Assembly: GCF_001425665.1 (NCBI RefSeq)
Contig: NZ_LMCX01000001.1
Span: forward strand, 310,001-374,000
Direction: 5' to 3'
DNA length: 64,000 bases
From: Yonghaparkia sp. Root332
Lineage (GTDB): Bacteria > Actinomycetota > Actinomycetes > Actinomycetales > Microbacteriaceae
The position numbers and the translations under genes were made by a program. Position 1 is the first letter of the stretch; every line of letters starts with the position of its first letter. Below, one piece after another: positions 7,280-16,503 of the stretch. The notes beneath the pieces were generated by a model that was given only the letters and a program-made list of their open reading frames with translations, was not told the DNA's origin and searched no databases.

Positions 7280-9142
7280 TCAGCGGGGTGCGGCGACCTC
7301 CTTTGAGCCGAACGCCGGAAGGGCGACGCCGGGCAGGGACCACGCGGTGAAGGACATCCCTCGCGACCGGATGCGGGCATCCCCGATCTCGCCCGTGCCG
7401 GTCACGCGCACGGCGTCGCCCGCGATCGCGGAGGCCGGGAGCGCGATGTCGGCGTCGGCGCGCGCGGCGCAGACGAGGATGCTCTCTTCCGCCGTCTCGC
7501 GGACGAACACGAGCGCGTCGGCGGAGGCGTGCAGCCAGCGCATGCCGCCGTGGCTCAGCGCGGGGTGCGCGTGGCGCAGGGCGATGAGCTCGGCGTACAG
7601 GTCGATGGTGTCGGCGTGCTCGTCGACGCGGCTCCAGGGCATGGTCGTACGCGAGTGCTCGCCGTTCGTGCCCGTGTGCCCGAACTCGTCGCCCGCGAAC
7701 ACGACGGGGATGCCCGGCACCGTCATCGACAGGCCCACCGCGACGCGCACGGCTCCAGGTCGCGCCCACGTGGCGAAGCGCGCGGTGTCGTGAGTGTCGA
7801 GCGCGTTCATCGTGCACACGCGCGTGCGCCACGGGAAGGCGGCGGTGAAGCGGCGGTGCGACTCGTAGACCTGCTCGCCCGACCACTGCGGGATCTCGGG
7901 GTACGGCAGCCCGAAGAACCACTCGCTCGAGCCGGGCTCCGAGAGCCACGCCCAGACCGGCCGGGTGAAGCTCGGGTAGGTCATCGCGCCGTGCCACGCG
8001 TCGCCCGGGAAGTCGCTCGCGGCGTCGTTCGTCACCTCGGCGAACAGCACCGTGTCGGGGTTCGCCTCGATCATCGTGCGGCGGATCGTCTGCCGCACCT
8101 CGGCGTTGAGATCCTGCTCGCGGTAGCGGCCGGTCATGTTGGCGACGTCGATGCGCCAGCCGTCGAGCGAGAACGGCGGCTGCAGCCACTTCGCCACGAC
8201 CGAGCCCGCCCCCTCGATGAAGCGGCGGCGCAGCTCGGGCGAGGCCCAGTTGAACTTCGGCAGGCTCGGCACTCCGAGCCACGAGACGTAGTCGAGCTGG
8301 GCGTCGTCGAGCCACAGGTAGAAATCGCTCTCGGGGGCGCCGGGCCGACCGCGCGAGGCGACGAACCACTCGTGCGCGTCGCCCGAGTGATTGCTCGTGA
8401 GGTCTCCGATGACGCGGATGCCGCGCGCGTGCGCGGCCTCGACCAGGCGCACGAGCGCCTCATCGCCGCCCAGCACCGGGTCGACGTGGTGGAACGAGTG
8501 CGCGTCGTAGCGGTGGTTCGACCGGCCGGGGAAGAACGGCGTCAGGTACAGCAGCGTGACGCCGAGCCGCTCGAGGTGGTCGAGGTGCTCGGTCACGCCG
8601 TCGAGGTCTCCGCCGTGGTACTGCACGGGGGTCGAGGCGCCGCGCCCGATCGGCTCGTCGTCCCACTCCGCCGGCTCGGCCCACTCGGGCACGGGCCGCG
8701 CGTCGGCCGTCGCCGATCGCGCGAAGCGGTCGGGGAAGACCTGGTACATGATCTGCTCGGGGGCCCACGCCGGCGGCGGCGCGTGCGTCACGAGCCGGAA
8801 GTCGTCGTCGTCGCGCGGCTCGATGTCGCTGAGCCCCGCGCTCGTCAGCCACTGCACGGTGCCGTCGCCGCGGCCGATGAGCCAGCGGTAGCCGTGCACG
8901 GGGTTCTCGACGAGCAGCTCGGCCTCCCACCACTCGGCCTCGGGCGACGCGGCGACGCGCACGGCCTGCGACCAGCGCGGCTCGTGATCGGGATTGGAGC
9001 GCGCGGTCACCGCGGCGACCGGTCCGTATTCGTGGGGGATGCGCATCCGCACCCGCACGGTCTCGCCGAGCTCGGGAGCGGGCGTGGAGACGTAGAGCGA
9101 TGACCCGTCGTGATGGGGCTCGCTCGCGAGATCGCGGCTCAC
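7280..9142 (-). CDS. GH13 maltodextrin-degrading enzyme (neopullulanase / cyclomaltodextrinase type)
   Basis: 620 residues, no signal peptide, so cytoplasmic. The first ~115 residues form a beta-rich domain (CBM34-like position), followed by QIMYQVFPDRFARS, the usual opening of the GH13 barrel. Catalytic signatures: VIGDLTSNHSGDAHEWF (region I), DGWRIDVANMTG (nucleophile Asp), VLFAEVTND (acid/base Glu) and NALDTHDTARFATW (region IV). A C-terminal beta domain ends the protein. It is the last gene of the malE-malF-malG run, 10 bases after malG, and should hydrolyse imported maltodextrins. Confidence 0.9.
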   Translation of the reverse strand: MSRDLASEPHHDGSSLYVSTPAPELGETVRVRMRIPHEYGPVAAVTARSNPDHEPRWSQAVRVAASPEAEWWEAELLVENPVHGYRWLIGRGDGTVQWLTSAGLSDIEPRDDDDFRLVTHAPPPAWAPEQIMYQVFPDRFARSATADARPVPEWAEPAEWDDEPIGRGASTPVQYHGGDLDGVTEHLDHLERLGVTLLYLTPFFPGRSNHRYDAHSFHHVDPVLGGDEALVRLVEAAHARGIRVIGDLTSNHSGDAHEWFVASRGRPGAPESDFYLWLDDAQLDYVSWLGVPSLPKFNWASPELRRRFIEGAGSVVAKWLQPPFSLDGWRIDVANMTGRYREQDLNAEVRQTIRRTMIEANPDTVLFAEVTNDAASDFPGDAWHGAMTYPSFTRPVWAWLSEPGSSEWFFGLPYPEIPQWSGEQVYESHRRFTAAFPWRTRVCTMNALDTHDTARFATWARPGAVRVAVGLSMTVPGIPVVFAGDEFGHTGTNGEHSRTTMPWSRVDEHADTIDLYAELIALRHAHPALSHGGMRWLHASADALVFVRETAEESILVCAARADADIALPASAIAGDAVRVTGTGEIGDARIRSRGMSFTAWSLPGVALPAFGSKEVAAPR

Positions 9143-9152
9143 CGGATCGGGC

Positions 9153-10157
9153 TCACTTCACCGAGCCGGCCGTGAGGCCGCCGATGATGTACTTCTGCAG
9201 GTAGAGGAACAGGGCCATGACGGGGATCGCCGCGAGCACCGCACCGGCCGAGAAGATCGCCCAGTTGCGCGAGGTCTCCTGCGAGACGAACTGGTAGAGG
9301 CCGACCGCGAGGGTCTGCGTCTGCGGGTCGGTCAGCATGATCGAGGCGATCACGAACTCGCTGAACGTGCCGATGAACGACAGCAGGCCGACGACGGCGA
9401 GGATCGGCGCGACGAGCCGCAGGACGATGCCGAAGAAGATCTGCGCGTGGCTCGCGCCGTCGAGCTTCGCCGCCTCGTCGATCGACACCGGGATCGTGTT
9501 GAAGAACCCGTACATGAGGTACGTGTTCACGCCGAGCGCGCCGCCGAGGTAGACGAGGATCAGGCCCGACTGGGTTCCGATGCCGACCTGCGGGAAGATC
9601 TCGCCGATGCCCGACATGAGCAGGAAGATCGCGACGACGCCGAGCAGCTGCGGGAACATCTGCACGAGCAGGAGCGTCAGGAGGCCGACGCGGCGGCCCG
9701 TGAACCGCAGGCGCGAGAAGGCGTAGGCCGCGAGCGCACCGAGGAAGACCGTGCCGGCCGCGGTCACGAGGCCGATGACGAGCGAGTTGAGGAACCACGC
9801 GGCGTACGGCTGCTGCGGGCGCTGGAACAGCTCGACGTAGTTGCTGAAGTCGACGACCCGGAACAGCTGGTTCGAGCCGACGAGGGTGCCCGTCGGGTTG
9901 AGCGAGGCCGACAGCACGTAGAGCAGCGGGAACGCTGCGAAGACGAGCATGACGACGCCGATGAGGTGGCGCCAGCCGGTGTCGGCGAACCAGCGCGGGA
10001 ACGACCGGCGGCGGCGGGTCGGGAGGAGGCGGCCGTCCGCGGTCTGCACGGTGCGCGGAGCGCGAGCGGCGCGATCGGTCGGCCCGCTGCCGGCGACGAG
10101 CGGGTTGAGGCGGTCGCCGACCTGGGCGCCCTGCTCGGTGTTGAACGGGTTCGACAT
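9153..10157 (-). CDS. malG: Maltodextrin ABC transporter permease MalG
   Basis: 334-residue inner-membrane permease with six predicted helices. The cytoplasmic EAA loop, which contacts the ATPase, reads IPVSIDEAAKLDGASHAQIFFGIVLRL. A soluble N-terminal extension of ~60 residues precedes the first helix (RHLIGVVMLVFAAFPLLYVLSA). The loop ASLNPTGTLVG between helices 1 and 2 is typical of MalG. It begins one base after the malF stop, i.e. tightly coupled. Confidence 0.93.
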   Translation of the reverse strand: MSNPFNTEQGAQVGDRLNPLVAGSGPTDRAARAPRTVQTADGRLLPTRRRRSFPRWFADTGWRHLIGVVMLVFAAFPLLYVLSASLNPTGTLVGSNQLFRVVDFSNYVELFQRPQQPYAAWFLNSLVIGLVTAAGTVFLGALAAYAFSRLRFTGRRVGLLTLLLVQMFPQLLGVVAIFLLMSGIGEIFPQVGIGTQSGLILVYLGGALGVNTYLMYGFFNTIPVSIDEAAKLDGASHAQIFFGIVLRLVAPILAVVGLLSFIGTFSEFVIASIMLTDPQTQTLAVGLYQFVSQETSRNWAIFSAGAVLAAIPVMALFLYLQKYIIGGLTAGSVK

Positions 10158-10158
10158 G

Positions 10159-11781
10159 TCAGTTCAGCTCCTCGAGGGCCTTGGTCTGGCGGAAGGAGAC
10201 GATCGAGACGGTCGCCACGATCAGGAAGATGAGGATCGCGAACGCGCTCGCGAGCCCGTAGTCGCGCCCGGTCCCTTCGCCGAACGCCACCTTGTAGACG
10301 AGCGTGATGAGGATGTCCGTGGCTCCGGCGTCGACGCCCGCCGCGACATCGCGCGGCCCGCCCCCCGTGAGCATGTAGATGAGGTTGAAGTTGTTGAAGT
10401 TGAACGCGAAGCTCGAGATGAGCAGCGGGGCGACCGAGACGAGCAGCAGAGGGAACTTGATGAGGCGGAACACCGCCCACGGTCGTGCTCCGTCGACCGT
10501 CGCCGCCTCGCTGAGCTCCTCCGGGATCGACTGCAGCGCGCCCGTGCAGATGAGGAACATGTACGGGAAGCCGAGCCAGAGATTGACGAAGAGGATGCTG
10601 AACTTCGCCAACCACGGATCGGTCAGCCACGGGATGCTCGCCCCGCCCAGCAGGACCTGGTTGAAGAAGCCGAACTGCTCGTTGAAGAGGCCCAGGAAGA
10701 CGAGAGCGGAGAGGAATCCGGGGAAGGCGTACGGCAGCACCATGATGACGCGGTAGATCTTCTTGCCGCGCATGTGCGGGGCGTTGAAGACGATCGCGAG
10801 GAACAGGCCGAGGATGAAGGTCGAGGCGACCGACAGGATCGCGAACGCGAAGGTCCAGAGCGTCACGCTCAGGAGCGGCCCGCGGATGTCCTCGTTCGTG
10901 AACGCCCGCTGGAAGTTCTCGAATCCGACGTCGATCTTCCAGCCGGGCTGGAGCTCGCGGCCTGCGTCGTTGACGAAGGCGCCGTCGCCGCCGTCGACGT
11001 AGACCTCGCCTCCCGTGGTGTCGGTGAAGGAGTCGGCGGCCTCGTCGTAGACGAGGTCGGAGGTGTAGACGTAGGCGCTCGAGCCATCGGGCGTGCGCAG
11101 GGCCCCGTCGTTGGGGTCGTCGCTGAGGGGCACGCTGAGGTCGACGACGATGCTCTGGTTGGCGAGGAGGTCGCCGAACCCGAGGCTCGTCCAGCCCGTC
11201 ACCGCGACGGCCTTGCCGGTGCTGTCCTCCTCGGCGTCGACCTCCTCGAGCGGCTGGTCGGGGGTGCCGAGGAGGGTCTCGCCGTCGGGGTCGGTGACGA
11301 GGAAGCCGTACGTGCCGAACTGCTCGACGACGGTCACGCGGTAGGCCGGCGAGTCGGGCACGCGCGTGAGGGAGTTCGCGATGATCGACTCGATCGCGTC
11401 CTCCTTCGTGGAGTTGTGACCGTCGCCGTAGTTGGTGAACGCGATGTAGCCGCTGTAGCCGACGATGAAGATCTGGAAGACGGCGAGGAAGAAGACCCCG
11501 GGCGCGAGGTACTTGGCGGGGAGCCAGCCGGGCCGGAGGTAGATGACGTTGATGACCACCGTCACGACGGCGGCGATGGCGAAGATCAGCCATGACTCGC
11601 GCATCACGAGGACGAACATCGCGAAGAGGGCGACGGCGTCGACGAGACCGAGCAGCGCGATCTTGATGAGCAGCCCTCGCACGGTCTGGGCATGCGAGCG
11701 GGCGGCCGTCCGCGGCCGCGAGGGCGGGGCTGCGGGGGGCGCGAGGATGGGCTGCTGGGCGCCGGGGGTCGTGCTGGTCAT
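10159..11781 (-). CDS. malF: Maltodextrin ABC transporter permease MalF
   Basis: 540 residues from ATG 11781; the open frame upstream to 11865 runs through an intercistronic hairpin and is not coding. Three N-terminal helices, then a ~200-residue extracytoplasmic domain (roughly residues 115-315, rich in Asp/Gly), then the permease core. The EAA loop reads IPEELSEAATVDGARPWAVFRLIKFPLL in shortened form EELSEAATVDGA. The large P2-like loop distinguishes MalF from other sugar permeases and contacts the binding protein. Followed one base later by malG. Confidence 0.93.
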   Translation of the reverse strand: MTSTTPGAQQPILAPPAAPPSRPRTAARSHAQTVRGLLIKIALLGLVDAVALFAMFVLVMRESWLIFAIAAVVTVVINVIYLRPGWLPAKYLAPGVFFLAVFQIFIVGYSGYIAFTNYGDGHNSTKEDAIESIIANSLTRVPDSPAYRVTVVEQFGTYGFLVTDPDGETLLGTPDQPLEEVDAEEDSTGKAVAVTGWTSLGFGDLLANQSIVVDLSVPLSDDPNDGALRTPDGSSAYVYTSDLVYDEAADSFTDTTGGEVYVDGGDGAFVNDAGRELQPGWKIDVGFENFQRAFTNEDIRGPLLSVTLWTFAFAILSVASTFILGLFLAIVFNAPHMRGKKIYRVIMVLPYAFPGFLSALVFLGLFNEQFGFFNQVLLGGASIPWLTDPWLAKFSILFVNLWLGFPYMFLICTGALQSIPEELSEAATVDGARPWAVFRLIKFPLLLVSVAPLLISSFAFNFNNFNLIYMLTGGGPRDVAAGVDAGATDILITLVYKVAFGEGTGRDYGLASAFAILIFLIVATVSIVSFRQTKALEELN

Positions 11782-11813
11782 GAGGCTCCGAGAGGTCGGG
11801 GGTCCGATTCGCG

Positions 11814-11868
11814 GACGTGCCGGGAGCACGACTCCGACCCTCGCGGGGGGAGCGGCTCCCGGCACGTC
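11814..11868 (-). repeat. malE-malF intercistronic hairpin
   Basis: GACGTGCCGGGAGC at 11814-11827 and GCTCCCGGCACGTC at 11855-11868 are perfect 14-base inverted copies around a 27-nt loop. It sits in the 109-bp gap between malE and malF. In other bacteria such structures protect the malE message and partially stop transcription, giving more binding protein than permease; that role here is inferred. Confidence 0.75.
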
Positions 11869-11890
11869 ATGGTGCGGAAGAGGCGGGCGG

Positions 11891-13144
11891 TCAGCCCGTG
11901 ATCTTGCTCTGGATGCTCTCGACCATCGCGCGCCACAGCTCGACCGGGTCGCCCTGGCCGTTGATGATCGCGACCTCGGTCGAGCCCCAGTCGCTCCACA
12001 CGACGTCCATCGCGGGCACGTTCGGCATCGGCACGCCCTCGGCGCCCACGGCGCCGAACGCGGCGACGTCGGCGTCGGACTGCGCGGCCTCGAAGGCGCT
12101 CAGCAGCGCGGGAGCGCGGCCGCCGACCTCGTAGAGCGCGGTCTGGACCTCGTCGGTGCCGATGTAGTTCACGAGGAACTCGTTGGCCGCCAGCTGGTTC
12201 TCGCTCTCGCTCGAGACGTAGAAGCCCTGGACGCCCACGAACGGGGTGGCCGTCTCGCCGCCGGCCGTCGGGATCGGGTCGATGGCGTAGTTGATGCCGC
12301 CCTCGCTGATCGCGGGGATGTTCCACGGCCCGGTCAGGAAGTAGCCCGACTTGCCGGCGACGAACTCCTCGCGGGCGATGTCGCCCGAGATGTTGGTGTT
12401 GAGGATGCCGGCCTGGCCCCACTCGCGGAGCTTGACAGCGAAGGCCTCGCCGCCCTCGTTGCCGAGCGCGAGCGTGGTCGGGTCGTAGGTGCCGTCAGCG
12501 GTGATCTCGAAGACGGGAGCGCCGAACGAGGCCTGCAGCGGATACAGGTGGTACGGGTCGGCCGCGGTCGGGTCGAGCCCCACGAGGAAGGGGTACTCGG
12601 CGGCGCCCTCGGCGACGGCGGCCTGGCCGGCGGCGATGAGGTCGTCGAAGGTCTCGGGCGCCTCGGGGGCGATGTCGACGTTGCGGACCAGAGCGATGTT
12701 CTCGACCGAGTAGGGAAGACCGTAGGTCTGGCCCTCGTAGCTCATGGCCGTCACCGCGACGTCCTGGAACTCGGATGCCTTGTCGCCGAGCTCGAGCGGC
12801 GCGACGACGCCGTTCTGGACGAGCTTGCCGAGCCAGTCGTGCGCGCCGACGATGATGTCGGGGCCGTTGCCGGTCGGAGCCTGCGTGATGAACTCGTCGC
12901 GGATCGCGCCGAAGTCCTTCGTGACGAGCTCGACGGACACGCCGCGCTCGTCCTCGAACGCAGCGGCGACGTCCTCGAGGACGCCGGCGCGGTCTGCGTC
13001 GACCCAGACGGTGAGCGAGCCCTCGAACTGGGGCTCCTCCGAGCCTCCGCCCGGCTCGCCTGCGGGTGCCGTGCACCCGGCGAGGACGATGGCCGACATG
13101 GCCAGAGCCCCCGTGATCGTGAAGCTGCGTGAGGTCACCTTCAT
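11891..13144 (-). CDS. malE: Maltose/maltodextrin-binding lipoprotein MalE
   Basis: 417-residue extracellular solute-binding protein (family 1). The signal peptide ends in the lipobox VLAGC with the lipidated Cys at residue 24, followed by a Gly/Glu-rich tether. The mature part begins GSLTVWVDADRAGVLEDVAA, and PDIIVGAHDWLGKLVQNGVV is characteristic of maltose-binding proteins. The ribosome site is GAAAGGG ten bases before ATG. A LacI-type operator lies about 110 bases upstream. First gene of the malEFG-GH13 operon. Confidence 0.95.
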   Translation of the reverse strand: MKVTSRSFTITGALAMSAIVLAGCTAPAGEPGGGSEEPQFEGSLTVWVDADRAGVLEDVAAAFEDERGVSVELVTKDFGAIRDEFITQAPTGNGPDIIVGAHDWLGKLVQNGVVAPLELGDKASEFQDVAVTAMSYEGQTYGLPYSVENIALVRNVDIAPEAPETFDDLIAAGQAAVAEGAAEYPFLVGLDPTAADPYHLYPLQASFGAPVFEITADGTYDPTTLALGNEGGEAFAVKLREWGQAGILNTNISGDIAREEFVAGKSGYFLTGPWNIPAISEGGINYAIDPIPTAGGETATPFVGVQGFYVSSESENQLAANEFLVNYIGTDEVQTALYEVGGRAPALLSAFEAAQSDADVAAFGAVGAEGVPMPNVPAMDVVWSDWGSTEVAIINGQGDPVELWRAMVESIQSKITG

Positions 13145-13253
13145 CGGTGTTCACCCTTTCGTGTGCGGACGGCCTCATCGCCGGACGCGCTGCCGACACC
13201 CTCTGGGAAAGGGCACCTCGCCCAAGAGGCCATTCTCTTGATGTGCCTGCTTC

Positions 13254-13267
13254 TGCAAGCGCTTCCA
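13254..13267. promoter_or_regulatory. LacI-family operator upstream of malE
   Basis: TGCAAGCGCTTCCA: a 14-bp site with the central AAGCGCTT palindrome of LacI/GalR regulators. On the minus strand its TTGCAG end can act as -35 box for malE transcription. Confidence 0.8.
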
Positions 13268-13350
13268 TTAGAGCAGGAGTCCGGCGCTCCCACAACTCTC
13301 GACTTCTGCGCCGTCCTTCCGGAGATCACCCAGCGAACACCAGGATTGAG

Positions 13351-13364
13351 TGCAAACGCTTCCA
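13351..13364. promoter_or_regulatory. LacI-family operator upstream of the alpha-glucosidase
   Basis: TGCAAACGCTTCCA, one base different from the malE site and 97 bp from it. A plausible promoter uses its CTTCCA end as -35, a 17-base spacer and -10 TAAGGT (13383-13388). That places transcription start about at the ATG of 13395, so the message may be leaderless. Confidence 0.8.
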
Positions 13365-13394
13365 ATTCGGCGCCGGTGTCGTAAGGTCGTACCC

Positions 13395-15092
13395 ATGTCC
13401 ACCGACACCACCCCTACCACCACGCGCGCCGACGCGCGAGAAGCGTCCACACCGGGATCGGAGTGGTGGCGCTCAGCCGTCATCTACCAGATCTATCCGC
13501 GATCGTTCGCCGACGCATCCGGTGACGGCATCGGCGACCTCGCCGGCATCACCGAGCGCCTGCCCTCCCTCGCGGCCCTCGGCGTCGACGCCGTCTGGCT
13601 CTCGCCCTTCTTCCGATCGCCGCAGAAGGACGCCGGCTACGACGTCGCCGACTACTGCGACGTCGACCCGATCTTCGGCACCCTCGCCGACTTCGATCGG
13701 ATGCGCGACCGCGCGCACGAGCTCGGGCTGCGGGTCATCGTCGACCTCGTTCCCAACCACTCCTCCAGCGAGCACCCGTGGTTCCAGGAGGCCCTCGCGG
13801 CCGGCCCCGGCTCTCCCGAGCGAGACCGCTACATGTTCCGGGAGGGCACGGGCGAGAACGGCGAGCTGCCCCCGAACAACTGGCCCTCCGTCTTCGGCGG
13901 CGCGGCCTGGACCCGCGTGACCGAGGCCGACGGCCGGCCCGGCCAGTGGTACCTGCACATCTTCGACAGCTCGCAGCCCGACTTCAACTGGGAGAACCCG
14001 GTCGTCTGGGAGGAGTTCCGCCGGATCCTGCGCTTCTGGCTCGACCGCGGCGTCGACGGCTTCCGCGTCGACGTGGCCCACGGCCTCATGAAGAAGGACG
14101 GCCTGCCCGACATCGCCGAGAAGGCGACCGGCGACGGCATCGCGGATGCCCTCATGGCGCCTGAGGAGGTGCCCTACTGGGCGCAGCCCGCCGTGCACGA
14201 GGTCTACCGCGACTGGCACCGCGTGCTCGCCGAGTACCCCGGCGACCGCGTGCTCTGCGCCGAGGCCTGGGTCGAGCCGCTCGAGAAGGCCGCCCTCTGG
14301 GTGCGCTCCGACGAGATGCACCAGGCCTTCAACTTCAGCTACCTCAGCACGCCGTGGAGCGCGCCCCGGCTGCGGGCCGTCATCGACGAGTCGATCGCCG
14401 CCTTCACCGGGGTCGGCGCCCCGAGCACCTGGGTGCTCTCGAACCACGATGTCGTCCGTCACGCCAGCCGCTACGGCCTGCCGGAGCACGTCGCCGGCCC
14501 CAACGCCGGGATCGGCCCGAACTCGCCCGAGAAGCCCGACGCGGCGCTCGGCCTGCGCCGCGCCCGTGCGGCGAGCGCGCTCATGCTGAGTCTGCCGGGC
14601 AGCGCCTACCTCTACCAGGGCGAGGAGCTCGGTCTGCCCGAGGTCATCGAGCTCGACGATCACGTCCGCGAGGACCCGACCTTCCACCGCACCGGCGGCG
14701 AGGCCTACGGCCGCGACGGATGCCGCGTGCCGATCCCGTGGGAGGCCGACGCCCCGGCGTTCGGCTTCAACGATTCCGGCTCGAGCTGGCTCCCGCAGCC
14801 GGAGGTCTTCCGCGAGTACGCGCGCGACCAGCAGGAGGGCATGGCCGGCTCGACGCTCGAGCTCTACCGGTCGGCGCTCGAGCTGCGCGCGCGCCGCGAG
14901 CTCGGCCTCGGCTCGGTCGAGTGGCTCGACGGCTACGGCGACGAGGTCGTGGCGTTCCGCAACGGCGGGCTCACGATCATCGCGAACCTCGGCAGCACGC
15001 CCGTCGAGCTCCCCGCCGGCGACGTGGTGCTCGCGAGCGACGCCATCGACGGCCGCGCCGTGCCGACCGACACCACGGTCTGGATCGCGTAG
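13395..15092 (+). CDS. GH13 alpha-glucosidase / oligo-1,6-glucosidase
   Basis: 565 residues from ATG 13395 (MSTDTTPTTTRADAR), which follows the predicted -10 box by seven bases; the open frame to 13350 would run through the operator. Cytoplasmic. GH13 motifs: WWRSAVIYQIYPRSFADASGDGIGDLAGI, LRVIVDLVPNHSSSEHPWF (region I), GFRVDVAHG (nucleophile Asp), VLCAEAWVEP (acid/base Glu) and WVLSNHDVVRHASRY (region IV), each typical of subfamily 23/30-like alpha-glucosidases. It is divergent from malE and shares the operator region, so it should be co-induced by maltodextrins. Confidence 0.93.
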   Translation: MSTDTTPTTTRADAREASTPGSEWWRSAVIYQIYPRSFADASGDGIGDLAGITERLPSLAALGVDAVWLSPFFRSPQKDAGYDVADYCDVDPIFGTLADFDRMRDRAHELGLRVIVDLVPNHSSSEHPWFQEALAAGPGSPERDRYMFREGTGENGELPPNNWPSVFGGAAWTRVTEADGRPGQWYLHIFDSSQPDFNWENPVVWEEFRRILRFWLDRGVDGFRVDVAHGLMKKDGLPDIAEKATGDGIADALMAPEEVPYWAQPAVHEVYRDWHRVLAEYPGDRVLCAEAWVEPLEKAALWVRSDEMHQAFNFSYLSTPWSAPRLRAVIDESIAAFTGVGAPSTWVLSNHDVVRHASRYGLPEHVAGPNAGIGPNSPEKPDAALGLRRARAASALMLSLPGSAYLYQGEELGLPEVIELDDHVREDPTFHRTGGEAYGRDGCRVPIPWEADAPAFGFNDSGSSWLPQPEVFREYARDQQEGMAGSTLELYRSALELRARRELGLGSVEWLDGYGDEVVAFRNGGLTIIANLGSTPVELPAGDVVLASDAIDGRAVPTDTTVWIA

Positions 15093-15114
15093 CGGCCCGA
15101 CGTCCCGAACGAGA

Positions 15115-15142
15115 GAAGGCCCCGGAGCGATCCGGGGCCTTC
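15115..15142. terminator. Bidirectional terminator
   Basis: GAAGGCCCCGGA, loop GCGA, TCCGGGGCCTTC: a perfect 12-bp stem with a tetraloop, followed by TTCG. It lies between the converging alpha-glucosidase and M23 peptidase genes and can serve both. Confidence 0.88.
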
Positions 15143-15159
15143 TTCGTGCATGCGGGGTG

Positions 15160-16281
15160 CTAGCTCGCGTTCGTGGTGAGCCAGGCGAACGGGTCGACGG
15201 GGATCCCGTCGAGGCGCACCTCGAGGTGGAGGTGGGGGCCGGTCGACGCGCCCGTGCTGCCCACGAGTCCGACGAAGTCTCCCGCGGCGACCGTCTGACC
15301 CGGGACGAGCGGGGAGCTGCCGGTCTGCATGTGGGCGTAGAGGGTCGTGACCTTCTGGCCGTTGATGACGTGGTCGATGAACACGTGCGTGCCGTACGAC
15401 CAGCCCTCCTGCAGATCGGAGACGACGCCGTCGGCGACCGCCTGGATCGGGGTGCCGTAGCCGGGGGTGAAGTCGGTGCCGCGGTGGTAGCTCGAGCAGC
15501 CGCGGCAGGGGGCGACGCGGTCGCCGTAGCCGGAGCTGATCGTCGTCGCGAACGGGAACGGCCATCGCACCGCGCCCGTGCCCGAGGTCGTGTACGTGAA
15601 GTCGCGGTTGCCGTACTTCGCGCGGAGGATCTCGGCGTACGAGGTCACCGACCAGTCGTCGCGGCTGGCGACGGGGGCGGTCGCGGTCGCCGCCGCGTTC
15701 ATCTCGAGCACCTGCGCGGGCTCGGTCGACCGCTCGGCGGACGCGCCGGTCGCGATCGAGCTCAGGTTCGTCGACGCGGCGACGTCGCTCGGGCGGAAGA
15801 GCGCGTTCGCCGGCACCGTCGTGCCGATCAGGAGGCCGGCGACGGCGAGCATGACGGTCGGCGGGAGGGCGCGCTGAGCGATGCGGCGCATCATGGGCAC
15901 GCGAGAGGCCTGCACGCCGTGGCGCATCTGCGGACGGGGCGCGGGGCGCTCGACGGCGCGGTGCGCGCGACGACCGGCGGCCGCAGGAGCGGCGGCGGCG
16001 ATCGGCGCGACGGCCGGAGCGGGCGCGGCCTCGAAGGCGGGGGCGGAGAAAGCGGGGACCGAGGAGGCGGGAGCCGAGGGTCGCCCGGAACGGCGGGCCG
16101 AGGCCCGCTCGGCCTCGCGCAGCGCGCGGCGGCTGGTCAGGGCGACGTCGGCGGCGGGGAGCACGATCGCAGCGTTCGAGGGGGCCTCGCCGCTGGTGAA
16201 GCCCAGGGACTCGATGCTTCCGGTGAAGGCGGAGGGGCTCTCAGGGAGCTCCCCAGCCGGCCGCTGGAGCTCGTCAGTCAC
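15160..16281 (-). CDS. M23-family (LytM) peptidoglycan endopeptidase
   Basis: 373 residues. A long cytoplasmic N-terminal part rich in Ala/Pro/Arg (about residues 1-135) leads to one membrane segment (TVMLAVAGLLIGTTVPANA). An extracellular linker follows, then the LytM domain: FATTISSGYGDRVAPC, SSYHRGTDFTPGYGTPI (zinc His and Asp of HxxxD), and GASTGPHLHLEVRLDG (HxH). The domain cuts peptide cross-links in the wall. The cysteines around the first zinc His (APCRGCSSYH) are unusual but the metal ligands are intact. Starts at GTG with a weak ribosome site, so the true start could be internal. Confidence 0.9.
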   Translation of the reverse strand: MTDELQRPAGELPESPSAFTGSIESLGFTSGEAPSNAAIVLPAADVALTSRRALREAERASARRSGRPSAPASSVPAFSAPAFEAAPAPAVAPIAAAAPAAAGRRAHRAVERPAPRPQMRHGVQASRVPMMRRIAQRALPPTVMLAVAGLLIGTTVPANALFRPSDVAASTNLSSIATGASAERSTEPAQVLEMNAAATATAPVASRDDWSVTSYAEILRAKYGNRDFTYTTSGTGAVRWPFPFATTISSGYGDRVAPCRGCSSYHRGTDFTPGYGTPIQAVADGVVSDLQEGWSYGTHVFIDHVINGQKVTTLYAHMQTGSSPLVPGQTVAAGDFVGLVGSTGASTGPHLHLEVRLDGIPVDPFAWLTTNAS

Positions 16282-16503
16282 GTGTCAGATTGCCTTAATC
16301 GTCGGTCGCGGGCCGCACGGACCACCGGTGGTGAGGGTATGAGCCTCGACGGGGTGGGTCTCCGAGCATCCGCTCTGGAACGGGTTCACCCGCGATCGCC
16401 AGCGTCACTGATTATCACGGATTGGTAAAGCCTAACCCGCCCGGCGTGATTGAGCCAGTCGAGCCGGGAATCGGTGCGCCCCCGAACAGGGGGTGCGTCG
16501 AGG

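Noticed and set aside
16282-16503. Possible c-di-AMP (ydaO) riboswitch before the M23 peptidase
   Set aside because: Such switches often precede wall peptidases and the region has GGGTGAACC-like pieces, but the conserved GACAGCTAACCTC end and second GGGGTGAATC box are missing.
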